NCBI GenBank assembly: GCA_965224525.1
Contig: OZ245050.1
Location: forward strand, 4,712,001-4,776,000
DNA from: Granulosicoccus sp036478565
GTDB taxonomy: Bacteria > Pseudomonadota > Gammaproteobacteria > Granulosicoccales > Granulosicoccaceae
Direction: 5' to 3'
DNA length: 64,000 bases
The position numbers and the translations under genes are program-made. Below are positions 43,137-52,469 of the stretch, piece after piece. Position 1 is the first letter of the stretch; each line of letters starts with the position of its first letter. The notes beneath the pieces were generated by a model. It ran no database searches, was not told the DNA's origin, and saw nothing but the letters and a program-made list of their open reading frames with translations.

Positions 43137-43841
43137 CTAGAATGGCCATATCGGCCCGTTCAGAAAGCGCGTCATCCAGCCAGCTCGATTGCTGTCAGCC
43201 ATTAGACCGCTACCACCATAGGTGATATTGGCATCCGCTATTTGCGTGGAGAGAATCGTATTGTCCGGCGTTATATCTTCGGGCCTGATGAGTCCTGCTA
43301 CTTGCACAACTTCACTGCCTTGGTTCAGGGTCAGCATTTTTTGACCGCGAATCCACAGATTTCCGTTGGACAGTATCCTGTCGACCGTAACGGTCACGCT
43401 GCCATTAAGCCGGTTGCTCTGACTGCTGTCGCCGGCACCTTTGAAATCGGTGCTGGCGGCAATTTCATGGGACAGCAGCTTCCTTCCTTTTCCAGTGACC
43501 TGTCCACCGAACAGCGTCGGCGATGGTAATGCGATGGATGTGCCCTTGCTGGCGCTGGTCGAGGCGGTTTTGGTCGCATCTGTACGCTCATCAAGAATGA
43601 CATTGATCACATCGCCGACACGTCGTGCCCTGATGTCTTCAAAAAAGAAGCGATTGTTGCTGGCTTGATAAATTGAACCGTTTGCCGGGAGCTGGATACT
43701 GCGCGTTGCCGGCTCTCTGGGAGAGAAGGTTGGTCTGATGTTTTCAGGCGGCGGCATGCAGCCACTTAAATAAATCACTGAAGCAGTCAGCGATGCGCGG
43801 GCGGTCAACAGAGGCCAGCAACTATTGTTGAAATTCAACAT
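43137..43841 (-). CDS. flgH: Flagellar L-ring lipoprotein FlgH
   Basis: A 234-residue lipoprotein: the lipobox LSGC lies at residues 25-28, followed by a proline-rich stretch. Conserved blocks include DIRARRVGDVINVILDE and VTVDRILSNGNLWIRGQK. It forms the outer-membrane ring. It starts 9 bases after flgG. Confidence 0.94.
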   Translation of the reverse strand: MLNFNNSCWPLLTARASLTASVIYLSGCMPPPENIRPTFSPREPATRSIQLPANGSIYQASNNRFFFEDIRARRVGDVINVILDERTDATKTASTSASKGTSIALPSPTLFGGQVTGKGRKLLSHEIAASTDFKGAGDSSQSNRLNGSVTVTVDRILSNGNLWIRGQKMLTLNQGSEVVQVAGLIRPEDITPDNTILSTQIADANITYGGSGLMADSNRAGWMTRFLNGPIWPF

Positions 43842-43850
43842 AATGATTGC

Positions 43851-44636
43851 CTACAGATTGTTGTTGATGTACTGCAGCATGCCGTCTGTTGTCGAGATTG
43901 CCTTCGAGTTGATTTCGTAGGCGCGCTGAGTCTCGATCATACTGACCAGCTCCTCAACAACATTGACATTCGAGGTTTCGATAGAACCCTGTATCAGGCT
44001 GCCCAGGCCGCCAACACTGGGTACGCCTTGCAGCGGTGCACCGCTAGCCGCTGTTTCGTGAAAAAGATTGCCACCTTTGGCCTGCAGCCCGGATGGGTTG
44101 ACAAAGTCTGTGAGACTGACAATACCAAGTTGCACAGGTGTTGCACTACCTGCCGTCGAGGCTGTGATGGTGCCGTCCATGCCAATGGTGACATCGGTTG
44201 CGTTGGGCGGAACAGTTATGCCCGGTTGCAGTGCGTAACCTGTGGCATTGACGATTTGTCCGTTTGAATCAAGTTGGAAAGAGCCGTCACGGGTATACGC
44301 CAGCGTGCCATCTGGTGTAAGTACTTCAAAAAAACCGCGGCCCTGTATTGCCAGGTCCATAGGGTCGTTGGTTTGTGAAAAATTCCCCTGCGTAAACAGT
44401 TTTTCAGTAGACACCACGCGTACACCTGTACCAGTGCTCAGTCCCGAAGGCAGCTGCGTGTTCTGTGACGACTGAGCGCCTGCCTGACGTACTGATTGAT
44501 ACAGCAAATCCTGAAATACCGCTCGGTCACGCTTGAAACCGGTGGTATTGGTGTTGGCCAGGTTGTTTGATATGACCTGCATGCGCGTTTGCTGCGCATC
44601 GAGTCCGGTCTTGGCGGTCCATAGTGCTCCATTCAT
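43851..44636 (-). CDS. flgG: Flagellar distal rod protein FlgG
   Basis: A 261-residue rod protein with typical ends (GLDAQQTRMQVISNNLANTN; VNVVEELVSMIETQRAYEIN). It makes the drive-shaft part that crosses the L and P rings. A 109-base gap with no recognised site separates it from flgF upstream, unusually large for this operon. Confidence 0.95.
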   Translation of the reverse strand: MNGALWTAKTGLDAQQTRMQVISNNLANTNTTGFKRDRAVFQDLLYQSVRQAGAQSSQNTQLPSGLSTGTGVRVVSTEKLFTQGNFSQTNDPMDLAIQGRGFFEVLTPDGTLAYTRDGSFQLDSNGQIVNATGYALQPGITVPPNATDVTIGMDGTITASTAGSATPVQLGIVSLTDFVNPSGLQAKGGNLFHETAASGAPLQGVPSVGGLGSLIQGSIETSNVNVVEELVSMIETQRAYEINSKAISTTDGMLQYINNNL

Positions 44637-44745
44637 TTCGGTATTCCTGATTCAGTATTGTCTGGTTTGATTTATCTGGTTCGTTCACTTGGTGTCGGCA
44701 TGCCTGCATGAGAGCCGAACATGGCAACTGGTTTGGATTTGTTCA

Positions 44746-45480
44746 TCAGTTCTTGAGCAGAGTGCCGGCAGCAGTATCTGCATCTTCAGCAGCCTTCATG
44801 AGTTTGACCTGTGTTTCGAACTGACGGGAAAGCTCGATCATGGTGACCAGTGCTTGCACAGAATTAACGTTGCTGCTCTCCAGCGACTCGGTCGATAGCG
44901 TAACGCTGGCATCTGCTACTTCACTTTCGTTTGGCGTCGTGAACAACCCTTCTTTATTGCGAGTAATAGTAGATGGATCCGGATTGACCAATTTGATGCG
45001 ATCCAGTACTGCCAGTTCTCCTGCGCTTTGACCGAGTGGCTTGATGGTGACTGTTCCGTCCGCGCCGATCAGTATTTCCTCGTAGGGCGACAGGGTGATC
45101 GGTCCGCCATCACCTAATACGGGATCACCGCCGGCAGTTTCGAGCATGCCAAGTTCACTGACGCGCAGATTCCCTGCGCGTGTATAGGCTTCTGAGCCAT
45201 CTGCAGCTTGCACTGCAATAAAGCCCTCGCCATTGATAGCGATGTCGAGTGGATTACCGGTTTGCATGATGCTTCCCGATGATTGATCCACGCCAGTACG
45301 ATGATCCACACCATAGACTCGGTCGGGAAAACCGGGGCCATAAACCGGCTTCGACTGAAAATTGTCGATTTCCGCCTTGAAGCCGGTAGTATTGGCGTTC
45401 GCCAGATTGTGGCTGTTGCTTGCCTGCTTGAGCATGACCTGGCTTGCGCCAGACATGGCAACGTATATCATCCTGTCCAT
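44746..45480 (-). CDS. flgF: Flagellar proximal rod protein FlgF
   Basis: A 244-residue rod protein. The N-terminal NSHNLANANTTGFKAEIDNF and C-terminal ESSNVNSVQALVTMIELSRQ segments are characteristic. Length normal. It lies 13 bases after flgE. Confidence 0.94.
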   Translation of the reverse strand: MDRMIYVAMSGASQVMLKQASNSHNLANANTTGFKAEIDNFQSKPVYGPGFPDRVYGVDHRTGVDQSSGSIMQTGNPLDIAINGEGFIAVQAADGSEAYTRAGNLRVSELGMLETAGGDPVLGDGGPITLSPYEEILIGADGTVTIKPLGQSAGELAVLDRIKLVNPDPSTITRNKEGLFTTPNESEVADASVTLSTESLESSNVNSVQALVTMIELSRQFETQVKLMKAAEDADTAAGTLLKN

Positions 45481-45493
45481 CGGCTATCTCTAA

Positions 45494-46717
45494 TTATCTA
45501 CGGATATTGATGACGGTTTGCATCAGTGTGTCACCGGTGCTGATGACCTGTGCATTTGCCTGAAAGCTGCGCTGGGCTCCAATCATCGCCACCAGTTCAT
45601 GTGTGATGTCGACGTTGGAACCTTCAAGTGCGCCGGCTTGCAGACCGCCCAGGCTGGCACTACCCGGTGCGCCGGTCGCCGGCTCGCCAGAGGCGAAAGT
45701 TTCTGTCCAGCTGGTATCGCCAACCTGTCGCAGGCCTTCTGAGTTGGGGAATGAAGATAAAGTAATCTGCCCCATGATTTTTGCCTGACCATTCGAGAAA
45801 CGACCAAAAATCACACCGGATTGATCGACGTCAAAGTCTTCCAGACGACCGGCAGCGAAGCCATCCTGTACAACTCGGTTGACACCGAATGCGCCGTCGA
45901 ATTGCGTGATGTCACGCATATTGAAAGTAATGTCCATGGGGCTTGCACCGGACGCAGGCGCAAAGTTGGTGGTGGTGAAGTCGCCGTCAGGCGAGCCGTT
46001 GACTGAGGTCATCTTGCCGGACGCATCAAACGTTAACTCGTCACCGCCCGGATTGCTGACTTCGACGCCATCAACATAGACGAAGGAGCTCCAGGAATTG
46101 GGTGTGTCCTTGCGCAAGTACATGGTGGCTACTTGCGATGAACCCAGGGAGTCGTATACTGATGTTGACGTTGAAAAACTGAAAGTGGAGGGGTCTGTAA
46201 CATCGAACGGCGGCAGTACCTCTGCGTTGATATCCAGATTCAGGCTCAATTCTATCTTTGAAGTCGACTGTGGTTGCAAATCGGAATAGTCGATTTGCAA
46301 GTTTCTTGAGATGGGCTCGATTTCGCTATTGTCATTTACACCAAAGCCTGTCAGGTTCATGCCTGATGAGTTGACGATATATCCCTCTCTGTCCAGGCCA
46401 AAGTTACCAGCGCGAGTGTATTGGGAGGTGCCGCCGTCACTCAGACGAAACATGCCTTGGCCCTCTACGGAAATATCCAGATTGTTATTGGTGAACGTTG
46501 TATCACCTTGTTTGAATTCCTGCTTGATACCGGTCACGCTGACACCCTGACCGACGGCCGGGTTGGTTGCGCCAAATGTGCTGATGGCATAGACGTCCGC
46601 GAAATCAGCACGCGAGCGTTTGAAGCCCGTAGTCGAGTTGTTTGCAATGTTGTTAGCGATTACCTCAAGTTCAGTTGAAGCTGCGTTGATGCCGGTAAGG
46701 GCGATATCAAAAGTCAT
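45494..46717 (-). CDS. flgE: Flagellar hook protein FlgE
   Basis: A 407-residue hook subunit with D0 ends (GINAASTELEVIANNIANNS; VDITHELVAMIGAQRSFQAN) and a medium-sized exposed middle. It assembles under the FlgD cap to the length set by FliK. Confidence 0.95.
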   Translation of the reverse strand: MTFDIALTGINAASTELEVIANNIANNSTTGFKRSRADFADVYAISTFGATNPAVGQGVSVTGIKQEFKQGDTTFTNNNLDISVEGQGMFRLSDGGTSQYTRAGNFGLDREGYIVNSSGMNLTGFGVNDNSEIEPISRNLQIDYSDLQPQSTSKIELSLNLDINAEVLPPFDVTDPSTFSFSTSTSVYDSLGSSQVATMYLRKDTPNSWSSFVYVDGVEVSNPGGDELTFDASGKMTSVNGSPDGDFTTTNFAPASGASPMDITFNMRDITQFDGAFGVNRVVQDGFAAGRLEDFDVDQSGVIFGRFSNGQAKIMGQITLSSFPNSEGLRQVGDTSWTETFASGEPATGAPGSASLGGLQAGALEGSNVDITHELVAMIGAQRSFQANAQVISTGDTLMQTVINIRR

Positions 46718-46749
46718 GTTTTTATCCTGTTCTGTTAGTTGTTATATGT

Positions 46750-47439
46750 TCAGCTTGCGGTCTCTGATGGCGCACGCCTGACGGCGCGTATTTCATCCAG
46801 TGTCAATGAGTTTCCGTCGGTTGTATTCAGCGCGGTACTACCGTCGGTAGAAAACTCAACCGAATCAACAATGCGTGGCACAAGAACGCTTACGGCGGTA
46901 TATTCTTCACCGTATGCGGCGGTTACCCCTACTGTGTAGTCCCCTGTTGGAACACGCTTGCCCTTGTTATCGAGGCCGTCCCAGACAAAGTCATGTCGAC
47001 CAGCTGAATGCTCGCCAAGATCAATGTGTCTGATTACCTTGCCGGTGTTGTCGGTTACCTCAAGCTTCACATCTCCGCTGGCTGTATCCAGAGCAAAGCG
47101 ACCGCTGGCGTCACCTTCGCTGTTTAGTGTGAGCTGATTGCTTTCCACCAGCACTTCCTGGCCGACCAGTTTGGTGGCCTCAAGTGTTTGATTTGACATG
47201 TAGTTACCGGATAGTTCTTCGAGGGCTGCCTGCATCTTGTCTATACCGGATACTGTGCTGAACTGAGCCATCTGACCAAGGAACTCGCCGTTCTCCATTG
47301 GCTTGAACGGGTCCTGGTGCTTGAGCTGCGCCATCATTAACTCCAGGAATTCGCCCTGTCCCAGCTCCTTCTTGCTATCAGTAGCGGTGTTCTGATCGAG
47401 CTGGTATTGCTCGAGTGTTGCTGGCAGTATCGACGTCAT
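46750..47439 (-). CDS. flgD: Hook cap / scaffold protein FlgD
   Basis: A 229-residue scaffold protein. The N-terminal EFLELMMAQLKHQDPFKPME block is diagnostic, and the C-terminal half has the FlgD Ig-like/Tudor fold (HDFVWDGLDNKGKRVPTGDY). It caps the growing hook and is then discarded. Confidence 0.95.
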   Translation of the reverse strand: MTSILPATLEQYQLDQNTATDSKKELGQGEFLELMMAQLKHQDPFKPMENGEFLGQMAQFSTVSGIDKMQAALEELSGNYMSNQTLEATKLVGQEVLVESNQLTLNSEGDASGRFALDTASGDVKLEVTDNTGKVIRHIDLGEHSAGRHDFVWDGLDNKGKRVPTGDYTVGVTAAYGEEYTAVSVLVPRIVDSVEFSTDGSTALNTTDGNSLTLDEIRAVRRAPSETAS

Positions 47440-47469
47440 TGTTAGTGTTCTCTATTGTTCCGGGATCTG

Positions 47470-47865
47470 TTATTGACCGAGCTTCAGCGTTTGCAGCATC
47501 AGTTGCCGGACGGTATTCAAGAGATCAACGTTGCTTTGATAGCTGCGCGATGCAGACATCATGTTGGTCAGCTCTTCAACGCTGTCCACATTTGACCCAT
47601 AGACGTAACCGTCCTGGTCGGCAATCGGGTTGTGCGGCTCATAACGTTTTTGCGGCGGCCGGTTTGACTCAACAATACCGAGCGTCTGTACACCACCAAT
47701 CTCGTCCTCCAGCATGGCTGCGAAGACCGGGTGGCGTGCTCGGTAGGCTTCCGCCTCGCTGCCGGCTACCGTGTTTGCATTAGCCAGATTGCTTGCTGTT
47801 ACATTCAGTCGCTGACTTTGGGCGCGCATGGAGCTACCAGCGATGTCAAATATACTTTGAGACAT
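47470..47865 (-). CDS. flgC: Flagellar proximal rod protein FlgC
   Basis: A 131-residue rod protein with family ends (RLNVTASNLANANTVAGSEA; MSASRSYQSNVDLLNTVRQL). It sits 2 bases after flgB on the same strand. Confidence 0.95.
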   Translation of the reverse strand: MSQSIFDIAGSSMRAQSQRLNVTASNLANANTVAGSEAEAYRARHPVFAAMLEDEIGGVQTLGIVESNRPPQKRYEPHNPIADQDGYVYGSNVDSVEELTNMMSASRSYQSNVDLLNTVRQLMLQTLKLGQ

Positions 47866-47867
47866 GC

Positions 47868-48278
47868 TTATTCGCCTCGAATTGCGCGTATGAGGTCGCT
47901 GATGCGACTGGTCATAAACTGCAAACTCGCCTGATAGCGAACAGAATTCTCTGCCATGCGAGCTTGCTCCTGATCCTTGTCAACGGTATTGCCATCCAGT
48001 GATGCATGAGCTGGCTCTCGGTACATGATCGATGCAGAGCTAGCACTAGCGCGTTTGCTGATGTGGTCTCTGTGTGTCATATGTAAACCACGAGAAGCGA
48101 CTGTGTGGTGCTGACGCAAGCCAGGGCCGACATCCTTCAGAACTTCTGCGAATGCCAGATCACGGGCCTTGTAATTAGGTGTGTCACTGTTGGCAATGTT
48201 GGTGGCCAGAATTTTTGTCCGTTGCGATCGAAGTCGCAGCGAATCTGCATGTACTGCCAGGTAGTTGTCTATATTCAT
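47868..48278 (-). CDS. flgB: Flagellar proximal rod protein FlgB
   Basis: A 136-residue rod protein with the motif RTKILATNIANSDTPNYKAR. First gene of the rod/hook operon on the minus strand, though an unknown lipoprotein gene lies upstream on the same strand, 102 bases away. Confidence 0.94.
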   Translation of the reverse strand: MNIDNYLAVHADSLRLRSQRTKILATNIANSDTPNYKARDLAFAEVLKDVGPGLRQHHTVASRGLHMTHRDHISKRASASSASIMYREPAHASLDGNTVDKDQEQARMAENSVRYQASLQFMTSRISDLIRAIRGE

Positions 48279-48355
48279 GATGATTCCGAAAAACTTGCGC
48301 TACGTCGTACTATGTGTCGGCTTGTGAACCGATTCGCATAGTGGCTTCGTGTGAT

Positions 48356-48366
48356 GTTACGGTTAC
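48356..48366. promoter_or_regulatory. Operator-like site upstream of flgB
   Basis: GTTACGGTTAC is a one-mismatch version of the TAACSGTTA palindrome found upstream of fliE and flgA. It lies about 80 bases before flgB, in the gap after the lipoprotein gene. No sigma-54 boxes were found at the matching distance. Confidence 0.3.
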
Positions 48367-48380
48367 CCAGGTGCCTATCG

Positions 48381-49583
48381 TTATAGAACTGGCACATTCT
48401 CAAAAGTCGGGTTCCAGCGTGGTGTTGGTGTGTTTTCGTAAACCACAACAGATAGCTGGCGTAAATGCACCGGTTGGGTTTGTGTACGGTTAAAGCTGAC
48501 CGCTGCCCCAACGGCTGTGCCGGCTAACGATGTGATTGTCAGTTGTTCGTAGCCGTTAAGAGTGCCGAGACGGTGTGTACGACCGTCGAGAACGGTGCCG
48601 TCACTAGCCAGTGCGGTAGCGCCTGCGTCCAGGGCGATACGTGTATCAGCCGTAGTTTCAATTGTAAGGTTTACGGTTAGCCGACCGGTGCTGGAAAATC
48701 CGCCGGCTGAAAGTAGCGTGATGACGACTGATTTATCTGCGGAGGCCCAGATGCAAGGTAGTGTATTGTTGCATGCAGCAGTCTCTGTGGTGATTGGACC
48801 TAGCGGCAGGTTGGTGAATTTGGCTTCCCGAATCATTCCGTTGTCCAGTACAGTCAATGCCCATTCAGCCAGAGAGTTGTCGTTTGCTGCGCGCTCATAA
48901 GTCAGGCTGCCAAGTATTGGCAACCCGGCCTCAATAGCTACTGGTGCTATCCCGTTTCCGGTACCCAGGGCTTGTTCGGTAATCGTAAAAGTCGTACCTC
49001 CGGCACCGATGGCGGCTGGAGAATTCCCCAGTACTACGCTGCTGTCGTGCAGAGTGTCGACACGATAGTTGATCGACAGATGCCCAAGAGACCCGGTGTT
49101 ATCTGCACTGGTTGCGGTGATGGAAAAACTGTCATCCGCGCTGATCCATCGACAAGGCAGTGTTTGTCGACAGTTGGCGCGGCGTCCCGAGTCGCCCACA
49201 ACCGAACCGTCGTCTGTTTGTGCCAGATTGGTCAACGGAATGGGTTGGTACTCATCGCTGATGACGTCGCTGGAACCAGTGGTTGCGGGAGTTACCGGGC
49301 TTGTGGCTGTTGCTTGAGCGTCTTGGCTGTTACCTGTAGTTAATGCGTTTTGCGCTTGCTCATTGTTTGAGTGTGTAGGCGTTTGTGCAGACGCCTGGCT
49401 ACCAGTGGTTTGCGCAGGCAGGTTTGTTCGGTCGTCATAGGCGGGCACGGTAGTCAACCATGCAGATGCTGGAGCATCCTGGTCTGCCGGAATCTCGTGA
49501 ATGATAGTTTCTGTACATCCCGTCAACGTCAGAATCATTAAACTGGTGATCCATCCAGGGGTATTTCTGGCAGGCATTTCCAT
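48381..49583 (-). CDS. Two-repeat lipoprotein of unknown function
   Basis: About 400 residues from ATG at 49583. A signal sequence ends in the lipobox LTGC (near residues 20-23), followed by a Gln/Thr/Ser-rich linker (to about residue 115). Two related domains follow: each begins with a C-x3-LPC-x-W-x-SAD pattern (CRQTLPCRWISADDS and CNNTLPCIWASADKS) and continues with matching beta-rich stretches. I recognise no family. The position between flgB and flgA suggests a basal-body or cell-surface role; sheath or ring accessory is possible but unproven. Confidence 0.7.
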   Translation of the reverse strand: MEMPARNTPGWITSLMILTLTGCTETIIHEIPADQDAPASAWLTTVPAYDDRTNLPAQTTGSQASAQTPTHSNNEQAQNALTTGNSQDAQATATSPVTPATTGSSDVISDEYQPIPLTNLAQTDDGSVVGDSGRRANCRQTLPCRWISADDSFSITATSADNTGSLGHLSINYRVDTLHDSSVVLGNSPAAIGAGGTTFTITEQALGTGNGIAPVAIEAGLPILGSLTYERAANDNSLAEWALTVLDNGMIREAKFTNLPLGPITTETAACNNTLPCIWASADKSVVITLLSAGGFSSTGRLTVNLTIETTADTRIALDAGATALASDGTVLDGRTHRLGTLNGYEQLTITSLAGTAVGAAVSFNRTQTQPVHLRQLSVVVYENTPTPRWNPTFENVPVL

Positions 49584-49652
49584 GCTCCGTGTGAAGTGTG
49601 TCTCGGTATGTTTCGACCGCTCGGCAAGACCATGAAGCACTTCACATCGGTG

Positions 49653-49661
49653 TAACGGTTA
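49653..49661. promoter_or_regulatory. Palindromic site in the lipoprotein-flgA intergenic region
   Basis: TAACGGTTA, exact match to the core seen upstream of fliE. Its centre is 39 bases from the GG of the candidate sigma-54 promoter of flgA, the same as at fliE. Confidence 0.45.
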
Positions 49662-49694
49662 GCTGTCAATGTAACGTGCGATGAACGACGGATC

Positions 49695-49709
49695 TGGATC
49701 AATGTTTGC
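49695..49709 (+). promoter_or_regulatory. Candidate sigma-54 promoter of flgA
   Basis: TGGATC-aatgt-TTGC has GG and GC at the correct 10-base spacing but two mismatches in the -24 box. Transcription would start next to the flgA ATG, giving little or no leader, which weakens the call. Confidence 0.35.
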
Positions 49710-49721
49710 GGCGGTTACGGC

Positions 49722-50435
49722 ATGAACAAGCGAAACCCAGGGCGTTTTACCATCATTTTTCTGATGGCACTGCCGGTGCAGACGGTGTTGGCAGTGCAAC
49801 AGCCGTTACCGACCATCGAAGCCGCGGTTGAGCGTTTCGTGCAAACGCATCATGAGGACACTGCAGTCGTTAAAGTCAAGGCGCTGGACAATCGATTGAG
49901 GTTGCCTTTATGCGATACCCCTCTATCTGCGGACTGGTCTCCCGGCAGCGGGACAATTGGTCGAGTGACGGTACACATAGCCTGTGATTCCGATGTTTCA
50001 TGGCGAATTCATGTGCAGGCGACGATTACCCGGGAAGGCAAAGTCTGGGTACTTTCCCGACGCGTGCAGCGTGGCGACATACTGGTTGCTGAAATGCTTG
50101 AACAGCGCACAGTCGTACTGGGCGATGGAGGTCGGCGGCGTGGCCGAACGATTGATCCGGTAAGCGACACCGGGTCTGTTCTTGGTTTTGAGTTTTCACG
50201 TGCAGTATCAGCGGGTGAGCCGTTGTCCGGGAAAATGCTGTCGCCCAGAAAACTTGTAATGAAAGGTGAAACGGTGCTACTCCGCTATCAAGCGCCGGGT
50301 CTGGATTTACAGACACAAGGAGTCGCAATAGCAGATGGTGCGCATGACGAACAAATAAAGGTTCGCAACCAGGCATCTGGCAAACTGGTGGAGGCAATTG
50401 TGGCAAGCCGAGGTGTAGTTGATGTATTGCACTAA
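49722..50435 (+). CDS. flgA: Flagellar P-ring assembly chaperone FlgA
   Basis: A 237-residue periplasmic protein with an N-terminal signal peptide (cleavage near VLAVQQP) and a C-terminal SAF domain (VQRGDILVAEMLEQRTV; SAGEPLSGKMLSPRKLVMKG). It helps FlgI assemble into the P ring. Transcribed away from the rod/hook operon. Confidence 0.93.
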   Translation: MNKRNPGRFTIIFLMALPVQTVLAVQQPLPTIEAAVERFVQTHHEDTAVVKVKALDNRLRLPLCDTPLSADWSPGSGTIGRVTVHIACDSDVSWRIHVQATITREGKVWVLSRRVQRGDILVAEMLEQRTVVLGDGGRRRGRTIDPVSDTGSVLGFEFSRAVSAGEPLSGKMLSPRKLVMKGETVLLRYQAPGLDLQTQGVAIADGAHDEQIKVRNQASGKLVEAIVASRGVVDVLH

Positions 50436-50530
50436 TGTCGACAAGCACGAGTAAGGGCTGGCGAAATCGCTGACGAGTGACTGCCAGCGTCAAATTTTGA
50501 ATATTCGAAAACCGCAACAGGAGACAAGCA

Positions 50531-51001
50531 ATGGCCACCATCAATAGGCCGCTGAAAGCAGCCGGAGAGAACAGTGCCAGGGAAACGGTGATGCAACGAG
50601 CCAATCAGCTGGCAAGTCGACTGTACGATATTCTGGCGGTCGAGCTGGATGTCATGCAAGCACGTCGAGTCGAAGAAGTGAACGCAATGACAGAGGAGAA
50701 GCGCTTACTCGTTGACCAACTGGCCCAGCTGGAGCCCGCAATCAGATCGCACCTGTCTGCAAGCGATGCCACTGGTCAAATGTTGGTTGATGATGAAGGT
50801 GTTCTTGAGTTTAAAGAACGTATCCAGGCATGCCAGGCGCGGAATAAGAACAATCAGACTTTAGCCTTGGTGGAGCTGGGTCATTCCCGGGAAGCGCTTG
50901 CTCTGTTGCGCTCATTGATGCAGCTGGAAGACGTTACCTTGTATGGAGCAGCCGGAGATCTCTCGATCATTCGTGAAAAGCGTAACCTGGGCGCCGTCTA
51001 A
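50531..51001 (+). CDS. flgN: FlgN-family flagellar chaperone
   Basis: A 156-residue helical protein with FlgN-like N-terminal coil (LASRLYDILAVELDVMQARR) and a LYGAAGDLS motif near the C-terminus where FlgN proteins have YxxxG. FlgN escorts FlgK and FlgL to the export gate. The ATG has AGGAGA upstream. No flgM gene fits in the 95-base gap between flgA and this gene. Confidence 0.8.
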   Translation: MATINRPLKAAGENSARETVMQRANQLASRLYDILAVELDVMQARRVEEVNAMTEEKRLLVDQLAQLEPAIRSHLSASDATGQMLVDDEGVLEFKERIQACQARNKNNQTLALVELGHSREALALLRSLMQLEDVTLYGAAGDLSIIREKRNLGAV

Positions 51002-51136
51002 CCCGAACATGCTATTGCCTTGCTGAGTCCGTAAGCCTGGTCTGCCTGGAGCCCAGCCGCGCATTGGTTTGATGTTTGTCAAGGTTGTTCTTAAAACGGT
51101 GTGGCCGGTAGCGAGTTTATGCGAGAATAGATCGCT

Positions 51137-51772
51137 ATGAACAGCCTTGTTATACCAACCGGTTTGGCCATTGCCTTGCTCTTTGTAGCAGGCTTGTTTT
51201 TTGTGGATGCATTTCGAAGATCCAGCTGGAATTCGATGCGGGTTAGCGATGGGATGATCATTGCTGCATTGACAACATTTGTCTATCTCGGCCATCGCAT
51301 GAGCTTTACACTCGTTGATGGTTCGCAGTTACACTATCTGGGTGCGGCTTTTCTCGCGGTGACTTTGGGTTATTGCCGAGGCCTGATGAGTATGACCGTC
51401 GTATTGTATTTTCTGCATGACTGGCAGCACCTGGGTATTGAACTAATAGTTAATGCAGTACTGCCTTTGTGGTTGATGCAAGTCCTGATTCAAACCTGTA
51501 AAAAGCGGCTACCACCCAATCCGTTCATATTTACACTCGGCTGCGGTTTTTTTGGTCTATTTCTCGTCTATGCCATTCAATTGATAACCGGTGCAACTTT
51601 ACTGAATGTGTATGCTTCGGTGGGTGGTGTCAACTTGGGCGAATTGCTGGCTTACAAGTTGATATTGGCCGTGGGGGAGTCGACTTTGGAAGGTATGATT
51701 CTGGTTGTTCTTGTCGTCTATTTGCCGCGTGCGGTCAGTCTGTTCGATGATGATTATTATTTGTCGCGATAA
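51137..51772 (+). CDS. CbiM-like energy-coupling factor permease
   Basis: A 211-residue membrane protein with about six helices. Segments LHYLGAAFLAVTLGYCRGL, PNPFIFTLGCGFFGLF and ESTLEGMILVVLVVYLPRAV, FDDDYYL match small CbiM-like substrate-binding permeases of energy-coupling-factor transporters. No ATPase partner genes lie near, so the substrate (often cobalt or nickel) and partners are unknown. Confidence 0.7.
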   Translation: MNSLVIPTGLAIALLFVAGLFFVDAFRRSSWNSMRVSDGMIIAALTTFVYLGHRMSFTLVDGSQLHYLGAAFLAVTLGYCRGLMSMTVVLYFLHDWQHLGIELIVNAVLPLWLMQVLIQTCKKRLPPNPFIFTLGCGFFGLFLVYAIQLITGATLLNVYASVGGVNLGELLAYKLILAVGESTLEGMILVVLVVYLPRAVSLFDDDYYLSR

Positions 51773-51790
51773 CAGGCAGAGCCTTCCATA

Positions 51791-52447
51791 ATGACTATTA
51801 ACATTCAACGTGTATTAATCTGGCAACCCTGGTTGCGAGTGGCGCATTGGCTTTTGGCATTTTCAGTTGTACTGCTGGCAATGACTGGTTGGCTGATGCA
51901 GATGGCTCCGAGCATGGCTATTGCCGCTAGTGAATACCACTATCTTCTCGCCTCGGTATTAACTGTCGGATTATTACTGCGTATTTGGCTCCTGTTTTCC
52001 GATAAGGGTACAGGTCATTGGTCAAAGCTCATCCCGGAAGTCAAGGATCGGCGGACGATTAAAAAGATGCTGCTGTTTTATGCAAGCTTTGGCAAGAGGC
52101 CGCAACCCAAATGGTATGCGCATAATCCACTTTGGAAGCTGGTTTATGTATTTGTATTCATCTTATTGTTGTTGCTGATACTCACTGGTGCTGCAAGAGA
52201 AGATTTCCCGGTTATGTTCGGGTTTTTTCTTCCTGATATACATGGGTTTTTGGCAACCACTATCCTTGTTTTTGTCATATTACATATTATCGCAGTAGTG
52301 CTGCACGACTATAAGGGGGATGCGTCCGATGTATCATCCATGATCAACGGGCACCGAATATTTGTGGCTGACAAGCAATCTGAGTTCCCGTCGGATTTGA
52401 AAGAACAGCCGATAACCTTTAAACCAATAAAAAAGAAATCCGACTGA
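51791..52447 (+). CDS. Cytochrome b561-type membrane protein
   Basis: A 218-residue protein with four membrane helices and several histidines at helix ends suited to ligate two b haems (RVAHW, EYHYLLA, DIHGFLA, LHIIAVVLHD). Similar proteins serve as membrane electron carriers for hydrogenases or periplasmic oxidoreductases. No partner enzyme is adjacent. It follows the permease gene by 18 bases, so the two may be co-transcribed. Confidence 0.78.
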   Translation: MTINIQRVLIWQPWLRVAHWLLAFSVVLLAMTGWLMQMAPSMAIAASEYHYLLASVLTVGLLLRIWLLFSDKGTGHWSKLIPEVKDRRTIKKMLLFYASFGKRPQPKWYAHNPLWKLVYVFVFILLLLLILTGAAREDFPVMFGFFLPDIHGFLATTILVFVILHIIAVVLHDYKGDASDVSSMINGHRIFVADKQSEFPSDLKEQPITFKPIKKKSD

Positions 52448-52469
52448 AAAACTACTTTAAATCTGTGCG

